Numbered from the stretch's first letter, positions 22,895 to 32,181 are shown. The stretch: 64,000 nucleotides of DNA from Bacteroidota bacterium (GCA_016194975.1 JACQAM010000023.1:124001-188000), one strand, 5' to 3'. Made by a program: numbers and translations. Notes: a model not told the origin generated them from the sequence alone.

Positions 22895-23587
22895 ATGCGT
22901 TATTTATTTTTCCTTTTTCTGATCTTTCATTCTTCCTGTGCTTTTCATACAAAACTTGCAGGCGATTACTACGAATCATTCGGTGCGATGGGTGGCGGCG
23001 CCAATTATCATTTCTCGAAAAACGGAATGTTTACTTATTCATCACACTATGATGTGGGAGGAGAGGTTGGCAGTGGAACCTACAAAGTAAGGTTGCATTC
23101 AATTATTTTCAATTTCTCGGCCTACGATCAAAAGAAAGACAGTTCTTCAATTACTGTCAGTAAAAACGATAGCATAAATGTCAATTATTGGGAAGTAGAA
23201 GTCACCGTTAGCGACACGTCGAAATATCCTATGATTGGTGCAATGATTATTTATTCTGATTCGATGGGAAACAAATTAGGCGGAAAGAGTTGCGATCTCG
23301 ATGGAAAAGCGAGGATACATGTGGCTGATTATCTGGGAGCATTGAACATTGAAATAAAAATGACTGGTTATAATTCATGCACACTGAAACTCCGGCAACG
23401 AGGGCATTACCGGGTGAATGTTTCCATGAAAGAAAGCGGATACTTTACCGTTGTTGCAGACGGTACGAAATGGAAATATCATTTGAATTATTTTTCCCGC
23501 GATGAAATAAAATGTGTTCGGTTTGTTCCTTGCGGTGAATGCGCGAAGAAAAACTACCGCAAGAAAATTGTTCTTGAAAAAAAATAA
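22895..23587 (+). CDS. Lipoprotein related to its upstream neighbour, 230 residues
   Basis: The lipoprotein signal FLFLIFHSSC (Cys15) is followed by AFHTKLAGDYYESFG and a block with GGGANYHFSKNGMFTYSSHYDVGGEVGSGTYKV, a lipocalin-like strand pattern. It is longer than the preceding protein by a C-terminal carboxypeptidase-regulatory-like beta domain (about 105-175: YPMIGAMIIYSDSMGNKLGGKSC, then GKARIHVADY). The two lie 40 bases apart on the same strand and probably form one transcript. Role unknown. Confidence 0.6.
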   Translation: MRYLFFLFLIFHSSCAFHTKLAGDYYESFGAMGGGANYHFSKNGMFTYSSHYDVGGEVGSGTYKVRLHSIIFNFSAYDQKKDSSSITVSKNDSINVNYWEVEVTVSDTSKYPMIGAMIIYSDSMGNKLGGKSCDLDGKARIHVADYLGALNIEIKMTGYNSCTLKLRQRGHYRVNVSMKESGYFTVVADGTKWKYHLNYFSRDEIKCVRFVPCGECAKKNYRKKIVLEKK

Positions 23588-23591
23588 TTTT

Positions 23592-23692
23592 TGCGTGAGG
23601 GATGCGAAGGGTTTAGCCCATGCAAAGCATGGCCGGAGCCCGGAGCAGCCCGGCCCCGATCCTGAGCTTGCCGAAGGACGGGGACACGCCCC
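23592..23692. repeat. GC-rich dispersed element (CCTGAGC...GAAGG type)
   Basis: A GC-rich block between two AT-rich gene ends contains CCATGC/GCATGG (23618-23632) and a hairpin with stem CCCCG/CGGGG enclosing TCCTGAGCTTGCCGAAGGA (about 23654-23682). Strings of the form CCTGAGCNTGNCGAAGG recur in intergenic DNA of many bacteria as part of a palindromic repeat; this is recollection, not a search. Outer ends gcgtg and cacgc are also complementary. The run tgtacattgtacatt follows it. Confidence 0.55.
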
Positions 23693-23737
23693 AAAAACAA
23701 ATTGTACATTGTACATTATTGTAAATAGTAAATTAAA

Positions 23738-24256
23738 ATGGGTCTCAAAAAATTAATTGCCAAAGCAGTGAAAAACCTGGAAGGAAAATTCCAGAAGCAC
23801 AAAACTTCATTGAAAGCCGGGGACAAAGCGCCGGTGATAGAAGGAATTTTAAATGATGAGAATACTTTTGACAAAAAAATTGCAAGCGGAAAAAAGATCG
23901 TGCTTTATTTTTACCCGGAAGACAATACACCCGGATGTACTGCGCAGGCCTGTAGTTTGCGCGATAATTATTCCTTACTGCTCAAGCAGGGTTTTTATGT
24001 GATAGGTGTGAGCGCCAATACGGTGAAGAAACACCAGAACTTCATTAAGAAATATGAGTTGCCTTTTCCGTTGATTGCGGATACTGAAAAAAAACTGATA
24101 AAGAAATTTGATGTGTGGGGGAAAAAACAATTCATGGGAAGAATTTACGACGGAATTGTGCGCACTACTTTTATTATTGACGAGAAAGGATTTATTGAAG
24201 AAGTTATTTCTGACGTGGACACGGCGGAGCATGCAAAACAGGTGATGAGGAAATGA
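23738..24256 (+). CDS. bcp: Thioredoxin-dependent peroxiredoxin (Bcp/PrxQ)
   Basis: The peroxidatic Cys67 is in FYPEDNTPGCTAQAC and the resolving Cys72 is five residues later, the atypical 2-Cys pattern of PrxQ. The last part, RTTFIIDEKGFIEEVISDVDTAEHAKQVM, is the usual Bcp end. It reduces hydrogen and organic peroxides with thioredoxin. The 20 N-terminal residues (MGLKKLIAKAVKNLEGKFQK) are an extra basic helix before the domain. It is followed by a perfect 34-nt palindrome. Confidence 0.92.
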   Translation: MGLKKLIAKAVKNLEGKFQKHKTSLKAGDKAPVIEGILNDENTFDKKIASGKKIVLYFYPEDNTPGCTAQACSLRDNYSLLLKQGFYVIGVSANTVKKHQNFIKKYELPFPLIADTEKKLIKKFDVWGKKQFMGRIYDGIVRTTFIIDEKGFIEEVISDVDTAEHAKQVMRK

Positions 24257-24272
24257 TTTGCAAAAATCAGCT

Positions 24273-24306
24273 TTGGTAGAGATACGAAGCTTCGTATCTC
24301 TACCAA
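24273..24306. repeat. Perfect 34-nt palindrome between bcp and recA
   Basis: TTGGTAGAGATACGAAG (24273-24289) is followed without a loop by its exact complement (24290-24306). The GGTAGAGA...TCTCTACC ends match a palindromic repeat that I recall as widespread in Bacteroidota and cyanobacteria intergenic DNA. It could end the bcp transcript; a short AT-rich stretch but no T-run follows. Confidence 0.7.
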
Positions 24307-24440
24307 TTTATAGGCAAACATAATAATTTTACATCTTTTCAATCGTTTTTCCTATATTTAATAATATACTATATATCAATTATTTAACTTTAAAATTTTC
24401 ATAAATTATAGGTAATGTTAATAACTTTTGCGACGTGTAA

Positions 24441-24471
24441 TTTGCCGGTATTAAGTTTTGCTATATGTTTG
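24441..24471 (+). promoter_or_regulatory. recA promoter
   Basis: TTTG (24441-24444) and TATGTTTG (24464-24471) are separated by 19 bases, which is the canonical Bacteroidota arrangement TTTG-N19-TAnnTTTG. The recA ATG is 46 bases downstream. I saw no LexA-like palindrome overlapping the promoter. Confidence 0.7.
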
Positions 24472-24517
24472 CATTGTTCAATTCAAATTAATTATTCACG
24501 CAATAACCTTATCAATT

Positions 24518-25546
24518 ATGAGCAAAGAAGTAAACAAAGAAAAACTGAAAGCACTTCAGTTGACCATCGACAAACTTGAAAAAACGTATGGCAAAGGAAC
24601 CATCATGAAACTCGGCGACGAAGCTGTCGAACAAATGGAAGTGATTCCTACAGGATCACTCACGCTTGACATTGCGCTGGGTGTGGGCGGGTTTCCTAAA
24701 GGACGCGTCGTAGAAATTTACGGGCCTGAATCGTCCGGAAAAACAACGCTCGCTATTCATGCAATAGCAGAAGTGCAGAAAGCCGGAGGAATTGCAGCAT
24801 TCATTGATGCAGAGCATGCGTTCGACCGTTTCTATGCACAACGGCTTGGCGTGAACATCGACGACCTTCTTATTTCTCAACCGGATAATGGAGAACAGGC
24901 GCTCGAGATCACAGAAAATTTAATTCGTTCCGGCGCAATCGATATCATCGTTGTCGATTCTGTTGCTGCTCTTACACCGAAAGCGGAAATAGAAGGAGAA
25001 ATGGGTGAAAGCAAAATGGGATTGCAGGCACGTCTTATGTCGCAGGCATTGCGCAAACTCACCGGCACGATCAGTAAAACAGGATGCTGCTGCATCTTTA
25101 TCAATCAGCTTCGCGAAAAGATCGGCGTGATGTTCGGAAATCCGGAAACTACCACAGGAGGAAACGCACTGAAATTCTACGCTTCCATTCGTCTCGATAT
25201 ACGTCGTGCCGGACAAATAAAAGAAGGAGAAGTTGCTACAGGAAATCGTGCGCGTGTGAAAGTGGTGAAGAATAAAGTTGCTCCGCCATTCCGCACTGCA
25301 GAATTCGATATTCTTTTCGGTGAAGGAATTTCACGCGTGGGTGAGATCATCGATCTCGGCGTTGATCACAACATCATCAAGAAAAGCGGATCCTGGTTCA
25401 GTTATGATGAAACCAAACTCGGGCAGGGACGCGATGCCGTGAAGCAACTCTTCCACGACAACCCGGAACTGATGGAACGCATTGAAGCGGAGATACGCCT
25501 GGCAGTGAAATCGAAAGCAGACGGAGAAACAGTTATAGCCGAATAA
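24518..25546 (+). CDS. recA: Recombinase RecA
   Basis: RecA filaments on single-stranded DNA carry out homologous strand exchange and trigger SOS autocleavage. The 342-residue protein has Walker [10 protein letters not shown] at 69-77, Walker [22 protein letters not shown] around 160, loop L2 and [36 protein letters not shown]. The C-terminal tail is short and less acidic than in E. coli. The ATG at 24518 is chosen because it gives the conserved length; a longer frame adds 20 non-conserved residues. Its promoter is one of the best in the window. Confidence 0.97.
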   Translation: MSKEVNKEKLKALQLTIDKLEKTYGKGTIMKLGDEAVEQMEVIPTGSLTLDIALGVGGFPKGRVVEIYGPESSGKTTLAIHAIAEVQKAGGIAAFIDAEHAFDRFYAQRLGVNIDDLLISQPDNGEQALEITENLIRSGAIDIIVVDSVAALTPKAEIEGEMGESKMGLQARLMSQALRKLTGTISKTGCCCIFINQLREKIGVMFGNPETTTGGNALKFYASIRLDIRRAGQIKEGEVATGNRARVKVVKNKVAPPFRTAEFDILFGEGISRVGEIIDLGVDHNIIKKSGSWFSYDETKLGQGRDAVKQLFHDNPELMERIEAEIRLAVKSKADGETVIAE

Positions 25547-25922
25547 TTTTAACCGGAGAAAAAATCCATTCAAACAGATCATTTAAATCCTGTCCCGGTT
25601 TTGGTTTTTGAAAAATTAAGCGACGAATTTTGGATGGTAACTTCCCGATAAAATGGAGAAGTATGTGGAATGGATTTATTTCCCCGGCTAATTTCCCGGA
25701 CTGATTGCAATCGTCTCGTAAAATGAATCCGGATTTGCAGAAATGCGATCCGGATTTCTTTTCCTTCTTTACAGCAAGTCATGCTCCATTGAAAATATTT
25801 TATTTTTTCATTTAGACATCCTCTTATTCCTTTATGCAACTGACCTCAGCAAAACTGAAAATAATTTCTCAAGAGAGAATTCAACTTAATGGAACCCCGC
25901 AAAGATTACATTTGCGGAACCA
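25547..25922. other. Gene-free spacer, 376 bp, downstream of recA
   Basis: A weak hairpin AACCGG (25551-25556)/CCGGTT (25595-25600) followed by ttggttttt may end recA transcription. Near 25727-25760 the string atccggattt occurs twice, each copy self-complementary at its core. A TACATTTG box (25907-25914) ends eight bases before the next ATG. Otherwise I see no feature; the long frames on either strand lack coding character. Confidence 0.4.
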
Positions 25923-26528
25923 ATGAAACTTTTTTTCATAACGATCTTATTGCTCTTCGCAATTTTTCTTGTTCAATGCGGTGAAAATAATGTAGATCAA
26001 ATTCCCATTGTAAATGATACTGTGAAGCCGATCGAAAAGATCACCAAAAATAAACCGGATACTTTTCAGATCATCGATATCCTGGTGAATGGGATAAAAG
26101 AAAATATCAGTACAGGAAAATTGAGTAGGAAAGATGAAGCCCAAATGGATCCCGTTGGCGGACTGGTTTACGGATATTTTTATTCGCACGATTCTATCGC
26201 GAATTTATTTTCCAGCTATGGTGGCGAGGCCGGCAGAGATGAAACACAGTCTTATTTCAGAAATGGGAAACTTCTTTTTTCCGAATACAGTTTTTATTGG
26301 TTTACGCTCGATAAAAACATGAACAAAACCGGCGAAACGCTGACGGCAAAAAAAATATTCTATCTCCCCCACTCTCCCTGCGCGAAAGACAGCATTCTTT
26401 ATTTCAACGATTCCATCAAGGGTTTCTATCCAGGTATGAAATTTCACCGATCAGAATTCCCTTCCGATTCCGCAATCACTGATAGGATTGAAAAGATGCG
26501 GGTGAATCTGGTGAAGTGGACTAAATAA
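25923..26528 (+). CDS. Hypothetical lipoprotein, 201 residues
   Basis: The signal FLVQCGEN puts the lipobox Cys at residue 19. The mature protein has a block with VNGIKENISTGKLSRKDEAQMDPVGG, which appears only in this protein here, and a beta-rich rest with FRNGKLLFSEYSFYWF, where a G-K-L-x-x-x-E-x-x-F string suggests a MORN-like or lipocalin-like strand. I do not recognise the family. A -7-like box ends only eight bases before its ATG, so its mRNA leader would be very short. Confidence 0.6.
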   Translation: MKLFFITILLLFAIFLVQCGENNVDQIPIVNDTVKPIEKITKNKPDTFQIIDILVNGIKENISTGKLSRKDEAQMDPVGGLVYGYFYSHDSIANLFSSYGGEAGRDETQSYFRNGKLLFSEYSFYWFTLDKNMNKTGETLTAKKIFYLPHSPCAKDSILYFNDSIKGFYPGMKFHRSEFPSDSAITDRIEKMRVNLVKWTK

Positions 26529-26583
26529 AAATCTGAATTTTCAACACTTGTTTCTCTTTTGGTTCATTATTCCTTCTGTTTCA

Positions 26584-26617
26584 TTGTAAGAACCTCCGCC
26601 TTTCCTTCCTACCTTTG
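26584..26617 (+). promoter_or_regulatory. uvrA promoter candidate
   Basis: TACCTTTG (26610-26617) is a perfect -7 match, with TTG at 26584-26586 as a -33 candidate at 23 bases, slightly long. The uvrA TTG start is at 26641. Confidence 0.45.
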
Positions 26618-26640
26618 CGCCGAATTTTCCTGCAAAGGTC

Positions 26641-29532
26641 TTGGAAACAGAAACCGCAATTCCATCTATTACCCGAAGTGAGAACGAAACACTCGAAGTG
26701 ATAGGCGCGCGCGTTCATAACCTGCGCGATCTGAGCGTTTCTATTCCGCGCGATAAACTCGTTGTCATTACCGGTCTCAGCGGCAGCGGAAAATCTTCTC
26801 TTGCATTCGATACAATTTACGCCGAAGGCCAGCGTCGTTATATTGAAACGTTCTCTGCATATGCACGTCAATTTCTCGGCGATCTCGAAAGGCCTGATGT
26901 GGACAAGATCACAGGACTTTCTCCCGTGATTTCCATTGAGCAGAAAACGGTCAACAAAAATCCGAGATCGACCGTTGGAACGATCACGGAGATCTATGAT
27001 TTTCTTCGTTTACTTTTCGCACGTGCATCCGACGCGTACTCGTACGTGACCGGCGAAAAAATGGTGCGCTACACCGATGACCAGATTATTGACCTGATCC
27101 TCTCGTCGTACGAAGGAAAAAAAATATTCCTGCTCGCTCCCGTTGTAAAAGGAAGAAAAGGTCATTACCGCGAACTCTTCGAACAGATTCGCAAGCAGGG
27201 ATTTTTGCGCGCGCGCGTGGATGGAGAAATTATGGAACTCACGAACAGAATTCAGCTCGACCGTTATAAAGTTCATGATATAGAAATTCTCATTGACCGT
27301 ATCCAGGTTTCTGTCGATGATCGCCAGCGTATTTCAGAATCGGTGAAACTTGCTCTTCGTCATTCAAAAGGAACGATGATGGTTGCTGAATCGGATGAGA
27401 AAGGAAAAAAAGTTGTGAATAATGAAGTGCGCCATTTCAGCCGTCACCTGATGTGCCCTACTTCAGGAATTGCTTACGATGATCCTGCTCCAAATTTATT
27501 TTCTTTCAATTCTCCGTATGGCGCTTGTTCGAAGTGCAATGGGCTCGGCCATATTTTAGAAATTGACATCAATAAAATTATTCCGAACAAATCGAAAAGT
27601 ATTAAAGCAGGCGCCATCATTCCCATTGGAGAATTCAGGAATTCCTGGATCTTCAAACAGATCGAAGCCATCGCCGACAAATACAAATTCAGAATTTCTG
27701 ATCCGGTGAAAGATATTCCGGAAGATGCACTCAATGCAATTCTTTTTGGAACTGATGAAATGCTGAAAGTGAAGAATGACAACAGCAGTGGAACAAGTTA
27801 CGCGCTCTCATTCGAAGGTGTGGTGAATTTTCTTGCGCGACAGGAACAGGAAGGGCCTGCCGGTGTGCAGAAATGGGCGGCAGAATTCATGAACGAAGCC
27901 GTGTGTCCGAAATGCAATGGAACCCGATTAAAAAAAGAAGCGCTGAATTTTCGCATCAATGAAAAAAATATTTCTGAATTATCTTCTCTCGGCCTTCTCG
28001 AATTGAACGAGTGGATGAAAGATCTTGAATCGAAGATCAGCGAAAGACAACGAACTATTGCCACAGAAGTTTTGAAAGAGATTCGAAATCGCCTGCAATT
28101 TCTTCTCGACGTTGGACTTGATTATCTAAGCATTGACAGAAGTTCGCGCTCACTTTCGGGTGGAGAAGCGCAACGCATTCGTCTCGCTACGCAGATTGGT
28201 TCGCAATTGGTCGGTGTGTTGTACATTCTCGATGAACCGAGTATTGGTTTGCACCAGCGCGATAATGTTCGGCTGATAGAAGCGCTGAGAAATCTTCGCG
28301 ACATCGGGAATTCGGTGATCGTTGTTGAACATGACAAAGAAATGATTCTCGCTGCAGATCATGTGATCGACATTGGTCCGCGCGCGGGTGTGCATGGCGG
28401 ACACGTAGTCGCGCAGGGAAGACCGGATGAACTTTTAAAATTCAACACGCTCACCACAGATTACATCACCGGGAAAAAAGAAATTTCTATTCCTGAAATC
28501 CGACGGAAAGGAAATGGAAAAAGAATTATTCTCGACGGATGCACCGGGCACAATCTCAAAAATGTAACGGTCGATTTTCCATTGGGGAAATTCATCTGCG
28601 TTACAGGCGTGAGCGGAAGCGGAAAATCATCGCTCATTAATGAAACGCTTTATCCGATTCTCAGCAAACATTTTTACAGGAGTGAAAAACGCCCGTTGCC
28701 TTACAGAAAAATAGTCGGACTCGAACATATTGACAAAGTGATCGAGATCGATCAGTCGCCGATCGGAAGAACGCCGCGATCGAATCCTGCAACGTACACC
28801 AATGTTTTTGCCGACATCCGGAATCTTTTTTCTATTATTCCTGAAGCGAAGATCCGCGGTTATAAACCCGGAAGATTTTCTTTTAATGTGAAAGGTGGCC
28901 GATGTGAAACCTGCCAGGGAGCCGGGTTGCGCACAATAGAAATGAATTTTCTTCCCGATGTTTATGTTCATTGCGAATCGTGTAATGGAAAAAGATATAA
29001 TCGTGAAACGCTTGAAGTGCGTTACAAAGGAAAAAGCATCAGTGATGTTCTTGAAATGACGATTGATGCGGCTGTGGAATTTTTCGAACCGGTTCCTTCC
29101 ATTTACCAGCGCATAAAAGCTTTGCACGATGTGGGACTCGGTTATGTAACGCTCGGCCAGCAAAGCACTACGCTTTCCGGTGGAGAAGCACAGCGTGTGA
29201 AACTCGCCACTGAACTTGCAAAAAAACAAACAGGAAATACACTTTACATTCTTGATGAACCCACAACAGGTTTGCATTTCGAAGACATACGCATCTTGCT
29301 CGAAGTGCTCAATAAATTTGTGGACCAGGGAAACACGGTGCTTGTCATTGAACATAATATGGACATCATCAAAGTTGCTGATCATATTATTGACCTCGGC
29401 CCCGAGGGAGGAAAGCGCGGCGGAGAAATACTTGCCATAGGTACGCCGGAATCGGTTTCGAAGAATGAAAAAAGTTTTACTGCAGAATTTCTCGCGAAAG
29501 AACTGAAAAGAAAGATAAGCGCAATGTCCTGA
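26641..29532 (+). CDS. uvrA: Excinuclease ABC subunit UvrA
   Basis: UvrA scans DNA for helix distortion and loads UvrB. The 963-residue protein shows two ABC modules. Module one has Walker A TGLSGSGKSS at 44-53, a Cys4 zinc module (CPTSG..., then CSKCNGLG and CPKCNGTRL) and LSGGEAQRIRLATQIGSQLVGVLYILDEPSIGL. Module two has TGVSGSGKSS, CETCQGAG...CESCNGKRY and LSGGEAQRVKLATELAKK...LYILDEPTTGL. The likely start is the TTG at 26641, as no ATG or early GTG precedes the fold; AAAGG lies just upstream. Neighbouring recA also belongs to DNA repair but is a separate transcript. Confidence 0.96.
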   Translation: METETAIPSITRSENETLEVIGARVHNLRDLSVSIPRDKLVVITGLSGSGKSSLAFDTIYAEGQRRYIETFSAYARQFLGDLERPDVDKITGLSPVISIEQKTVNKNPRSTVGTITEIYDFLRLLFARASDAYSYVTGEKMVRYTDDQIIDLILSSYEGKKIFLLAPVVKGRKGHYRELFEQIRKQGFLRARVDGEIMELTNRIQLDRYKVHDIEILIDRIQVSVDDRQRISESVKLALRHSKGTMMVAESDEKGKKVVNNEVRHFSRHLMCPTSGIAYDDPAPNLFSFNSPYGACSKCNGLGHILEIDINKIIPNKSKSIKAGAIIPIGEFRNSWIFKQIEAIADKYKFRISDPVKDIPEDALNAILFGTDEMLKVKNDNSSGTSYALSFEGVVNFLARQEQEGPAGVQKWAAEFMNEAVCPKCNGTRLKKEALNFRINEKNISELSSLGLLELNEWMKDLESKISERQRTIATEVLKEIRNRLQFLLDVGLDYLSIDRSSRSLSGGEAQRIRLATQIGSQLVGVLYILDEPSIGLHQRDNVRLIEALRNLRDIGNSVIVVEHDKEMILAADHVIDIGPRAGVHGGHVVAQGRPDELLKFNTLTTDYITGKKEISIPEIRRKGNGKRIILDGCTGHNLKNVTVDFPLGKFICVTGVSGSGKSSLINETLYPILSKHFYRSEKRPLPYRKIVGLEHIDKVIEIDQSPIGRTPRSNPATYTNVFADIRNLFSIIPEAKIRGYKPGRFSFNVKGGRCETCQGAGLRTIEMNFLPDVYVHCESCNGKRYNRETLEVRYKGKSISDVLEMTIDAAVEFFEPVPSIYQRIKALHDVGLGYVTLGQQSTTLSGGEAQRVKLATELAKKQTGNTLYILDEPTTGLHFEDIRILLEVLNKFVDQGNTVLVIEHNMDIIKVADHIIDLGPEGGKRGGEILAIGTPESVSKNEKSFTAEFLAKELKRKISAMS

Positions 29533-29544
29533 GAAATAATTCCA

Positions 29545-30132
29545 ATGAATACTCCGAGAGAAATACTCAGTAAATTCTACAGTGACAATCATCTTCCGCC
29601 GGATGGCGGGCAAAGCAGCAGTAGTGTTAAAATACAACTCACGGAAAAATTCCATTTTTATTTTCCGAATTTCAAAGCGAGGAGGAAAGCCGTCATCAAG
29701 CACGACATTCATCATTTGCTGACGGGATATTCTGCTTCGTCCATCATCGGTGAAAGCGAGATCAGTACCTGGGAACTGGCATCGGGCTGCAAAAAGTATT
29801 GGGTGGCATTCCTGATCGATACTTCTGGAATGATGCTCGGATTCTGGATCAACCCTATGAAATTACTTCGGGCATTTGCGCGCGGAAGAAGAACAGGAAA
29901 CCTTTATCATGATCTTCTTACCGATGAGAAAGCGCTCGACACGCCGGTCGATGATCTGAAAAAGATGACGCGGCTCGATGAGTTCGGGATGAATTGCAAG
30001 CCGAATGCAACGGATGTTTTTCTTTTTTTGCTTTTATTATTTTTCGGTGCGATCTTTTCCATTGCTTCATTGGCGCTGATTCCTTTCCTTATTCTTTACA
30101 CGACCTTCATTATGATCGCCGGGAAAAAGTAG
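29545..30132 (+). CDS. Coq4-like protein with C-terminal membrane hairpin
   Basis: The 195-residue protein has H53-D54-x-x-H57 within KHDIHHLLTGYSASSIIGE, the zinc-binding site of the Coq4 family (H-D-x2-H-x11-E). Here the spacing to Glu70 is 12 rather than 11. Coq4 acts in ubiquinone C1 decarboxylation and hydroxylation in eukaryotes; bacterial relatives are uncharacterised. Residues 100-130 are basic, and the end (158-192) holds two hydrophobic helices. A role in lipid or quinone metabolism is inference only. It follows uvrA by 12 bases and probably shares its transcript. Confidence 0.6.
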   Translation: MNTPREILSKFYSDNHLPPDGGQSSSSVKIQLTEKFHFYFPNFKARRKAVIKHDIHHLLTGYSASSIIGESEISTWELASGCKKYWVAFLIDTSGMMLGFWINPMKLLRAFARGRRTGNLYHDLLTDEKALDTPVDDLKKMTRLDEFGMNCKPNATDVFLFLLLLFFGAIFSIASLALIPFLILYTTFIMIAGKK

Positions 30133-30141
30133 TTCGCATTC

Positions 30142-32181
30142 CTACTTCACTTCTACAGGAAACATTTCCCTGCTCAGCAAAATTTTATCAATATCGATCT
30201 TTCCGCCGGTTGCCGCTTTGAATTCTAAAACGTGGCTTGACTGCGGATCGAAAAAGAATGAAGCTTCCTTTCCATTTACTTTCACGCAAAGCCATTTGAA
30301 TTCTTCCCGTGATTCGATAGTAGCTTGCTGTTGCTTTCCATTGTCATAACGGAAATTCAGCAGCACTTGCTTTGACCGGCAATCATTATCGATCCGCGCA
30401 CGAATCCAGATGTAATAAACGCTGTCGGTGCGTGATTCTAAATTATAACTGGCCCATGTCACATCATTCAGTTGAATGTAGGTGGTGAACTGTGTGAAAT
30501 CATCTTTCTTCACAGTTGCAGGACGATCGGTGCGGATAGAATGAGAAAGAGTATCGTCGAATAACTCGGCTTCAATTTCAAAATCTTTCGACCAGTAATA
30601 AGGATGCGAAGCCTCGTGCCAACTATCGAGCTGGTAAAAAATCACATTGGAAGAATCGCTCTTGTCATAAATGTAAACGGAACCTTGTTTCCGCGCATTC
30701 ACTTTTATTTTTTCTCCGCCAATATCAGCGATCACTATCTGGTCGTGATAATCCTTCGGATCGTCATCATGAAAAACTGCCGCGTCGATCACGTATCGTT
30801 CTTTTGCATTTTCTTTGCGCACAATACAAAGTGTATTTTTCTTTCGCTGGTAATCGAATGAAGAGGAATTATAAAAAATATCAGCGTAGTGCGACGTTAT
30901 CGCCTGCGCATAGGAAAGCATAGCCACCTGGTAAATATATCCTCGTGGATCATTCGGAATTTTCTGAGAAGGATTCACTGTATTGAAATAGGCACCATAA
31001 AAAAAATCTGCTCCCATAGCACACATCGCTTTCGAAGCAGCAAGCCATTCTGCCGGGCGATAATTCATGGAATCTGCAAACCATCCACCACACATGAAAG
31101 GAGAAAAATAATTATCGCCGCAACTGATCTCGTAATTTCTTCCTGTGGCAATACAATCAATTCCATGATAAGCAGCATAACGATCAAAAATATTATGATC
31201 CACCATGCCGGGATAAAAATCGGGAGTAGAATAATAGGAATGCGGATGTTCATACAATGGAGAATTGATGTAACGCATTTCTTTCCATTCGGAATAATAC
31301 AACGGAAGAAATCCGGAAACCTGGTAAAATGAAAAAGAAGTTTCTTTCAATCCGGGAATGGAATCGTTGCCCATGAATTGTTTTTTGTACGTATTAAAAA
31401 CATGATATTGCCATCGCGCGCGCAACGCCCGCGCATTCCCGGAATCGGGCTGAATGCAATCTATCATTTTATTTCCCCGATACCCTTCTGCATTCGGCGT
31501 CCACGCTTCTCCGAATTTTTCTCCATTCTCATTTATGAAATCAATTTTCCTGTTCAACGCACGATCGGGAAGAACAGCAATCAATTTTTCTAAATTTTTT
31601 CTCTGCGTGATGCCGTCCTTAGCAATATTTAAAAAAGAAGTGTCGGCACACGGATCAATATTCGCATTCGAAAAAACATAAGCACGTTTCGAATCAAATC
31701 CTGCTTTGGAAGGATTCACTCCAGGCCAGAAAATATAAGTGCACACCTGCATTTGCGGATTTGCATTAGCATAAGCAGCAATTGCCCCGGGAAAAGTTTT
31801 TGGATTTGCAAATGAATTGTAATTGTAAGTGGGTGTTGGAATATTGAAATAAAAATTCCAGTGATCATACATTTCCCTGTTCAATGCAATAGCAGCATCT
31901 GCGTGCGGAATCCTGTTCCAGTCGGGATACACATACGTTTTTGTTTTTTCATTGTAGAAAACTTTCGAATAATCATAACTCATGTAAAGAAAATCGTACC
32001 ACGAAAAATTTCTGTCGACAGGATGTGTAGGCGAATAACGGGGAGAAGGAAAACTTTTCATCTGATCTGCTTGAGAAACCGTGTAGGTCGGATATCCCGG
32101 CGCATATTCGAGTGTATCTGCTTTCTGAGCAAACACATTCACATAAAATAAAACAAGAGGGGAGAGAAAAAACGTACGCAT
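30142..32181 (-). CDS. Large secreted protein of unknown function, 679 residues
   Basis: A signal peptide (residues 1-18, ending in VFAQ) starts a protein rich in Tyr, Trp and Phe. The middle third, with ETSFSFYQVSGFLPLYYSEWKEMRY, GIDCIATGRNYEISCGDNYF and RPAEWLAASKAMCAMGADFFYGAYFN, looks like strands and helices of a large barrel, as in glycoside hydrolases. The last 130 residues, with FTTYIQLNDVTWASYNLESRT...YYIWIRARI and VLEFKAATGGKIDIDKILLSREM, look like a carbohydrate-binding-type beta sandwich. I cannot assign a family or catalytic residues. It converges with the Coq4-like gene, nine bases apart. Confidence 0.6.
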   Translation of the reverse strand: MRTFFLSPLVLFYVNVFAQKADTLEYAPGYPTYTVSQADQMKSFPSPRYSPTHPVDRNFSWYDFLYMSYDYSKVFYNEKTKTYVYPDWNRIPHADAAIALNREMYDHWNFYFNIPTPTYNYNSFANPKTFPGAIAAYANANPQMQVCTYIFWPGVNPSKAGFDSKRAYVFSNANIDPCADTSFLNIAKDGITQRKNLEKLIAVLPDRALNRKIDFINENGEKFGEAWTPNAEGYRGNKMIDCIQPDSGNARALRARWQYHVFNTYKKQFMGNDSIPGLKETSFSFYQVSGFLPLYYSEWKEMRYINSPLYEHPHSYYSTPDFYPGMVDHNIFDRYAAYHGIDCIATGRNYEISCGDNYFSPFMCGGWFADSMNYRPAEWLAASKAMCAMGADFFYGAYFNTVNPSQKIPNDPRGYIYQVAMLSYAQAITSHYADIFYNSSSFDYQRKKNTLCIVRKENAKERYVIDAAVFHDDDPKDYHDQIVIADIGGEKIKVNARKQGSVYIYDKSDSSNVIFYQLDSWHEASHPYYWSKDFEIEAELFDDTLSHSIRTDRPATVKKDDFTQFTTYIQLNDVTWASYNLESRTDSVYYIWIRARIDNDCRSKQVLLNFRYDNGKQQQATIESREEFKWLCVKVNGKEASFFFDPQSSHVLEFKAATGGKIDIDKILLSREMFPVEVK

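Noticed and set aside
25579-25839. 86-codon frame in the recA downstream spacer, minus strand
   Set aside because: No ribosome site, no domain, and the composition is that of the spacer.
28627-29715. Long open frame (362 codons) on the minus strand across the 3' half of uvrA
   Set aside because: It is antisense to a highly conserved gene, its product is rich in Phe, His and Arg as expected of a reversed frame, and it has no recognisable domain.
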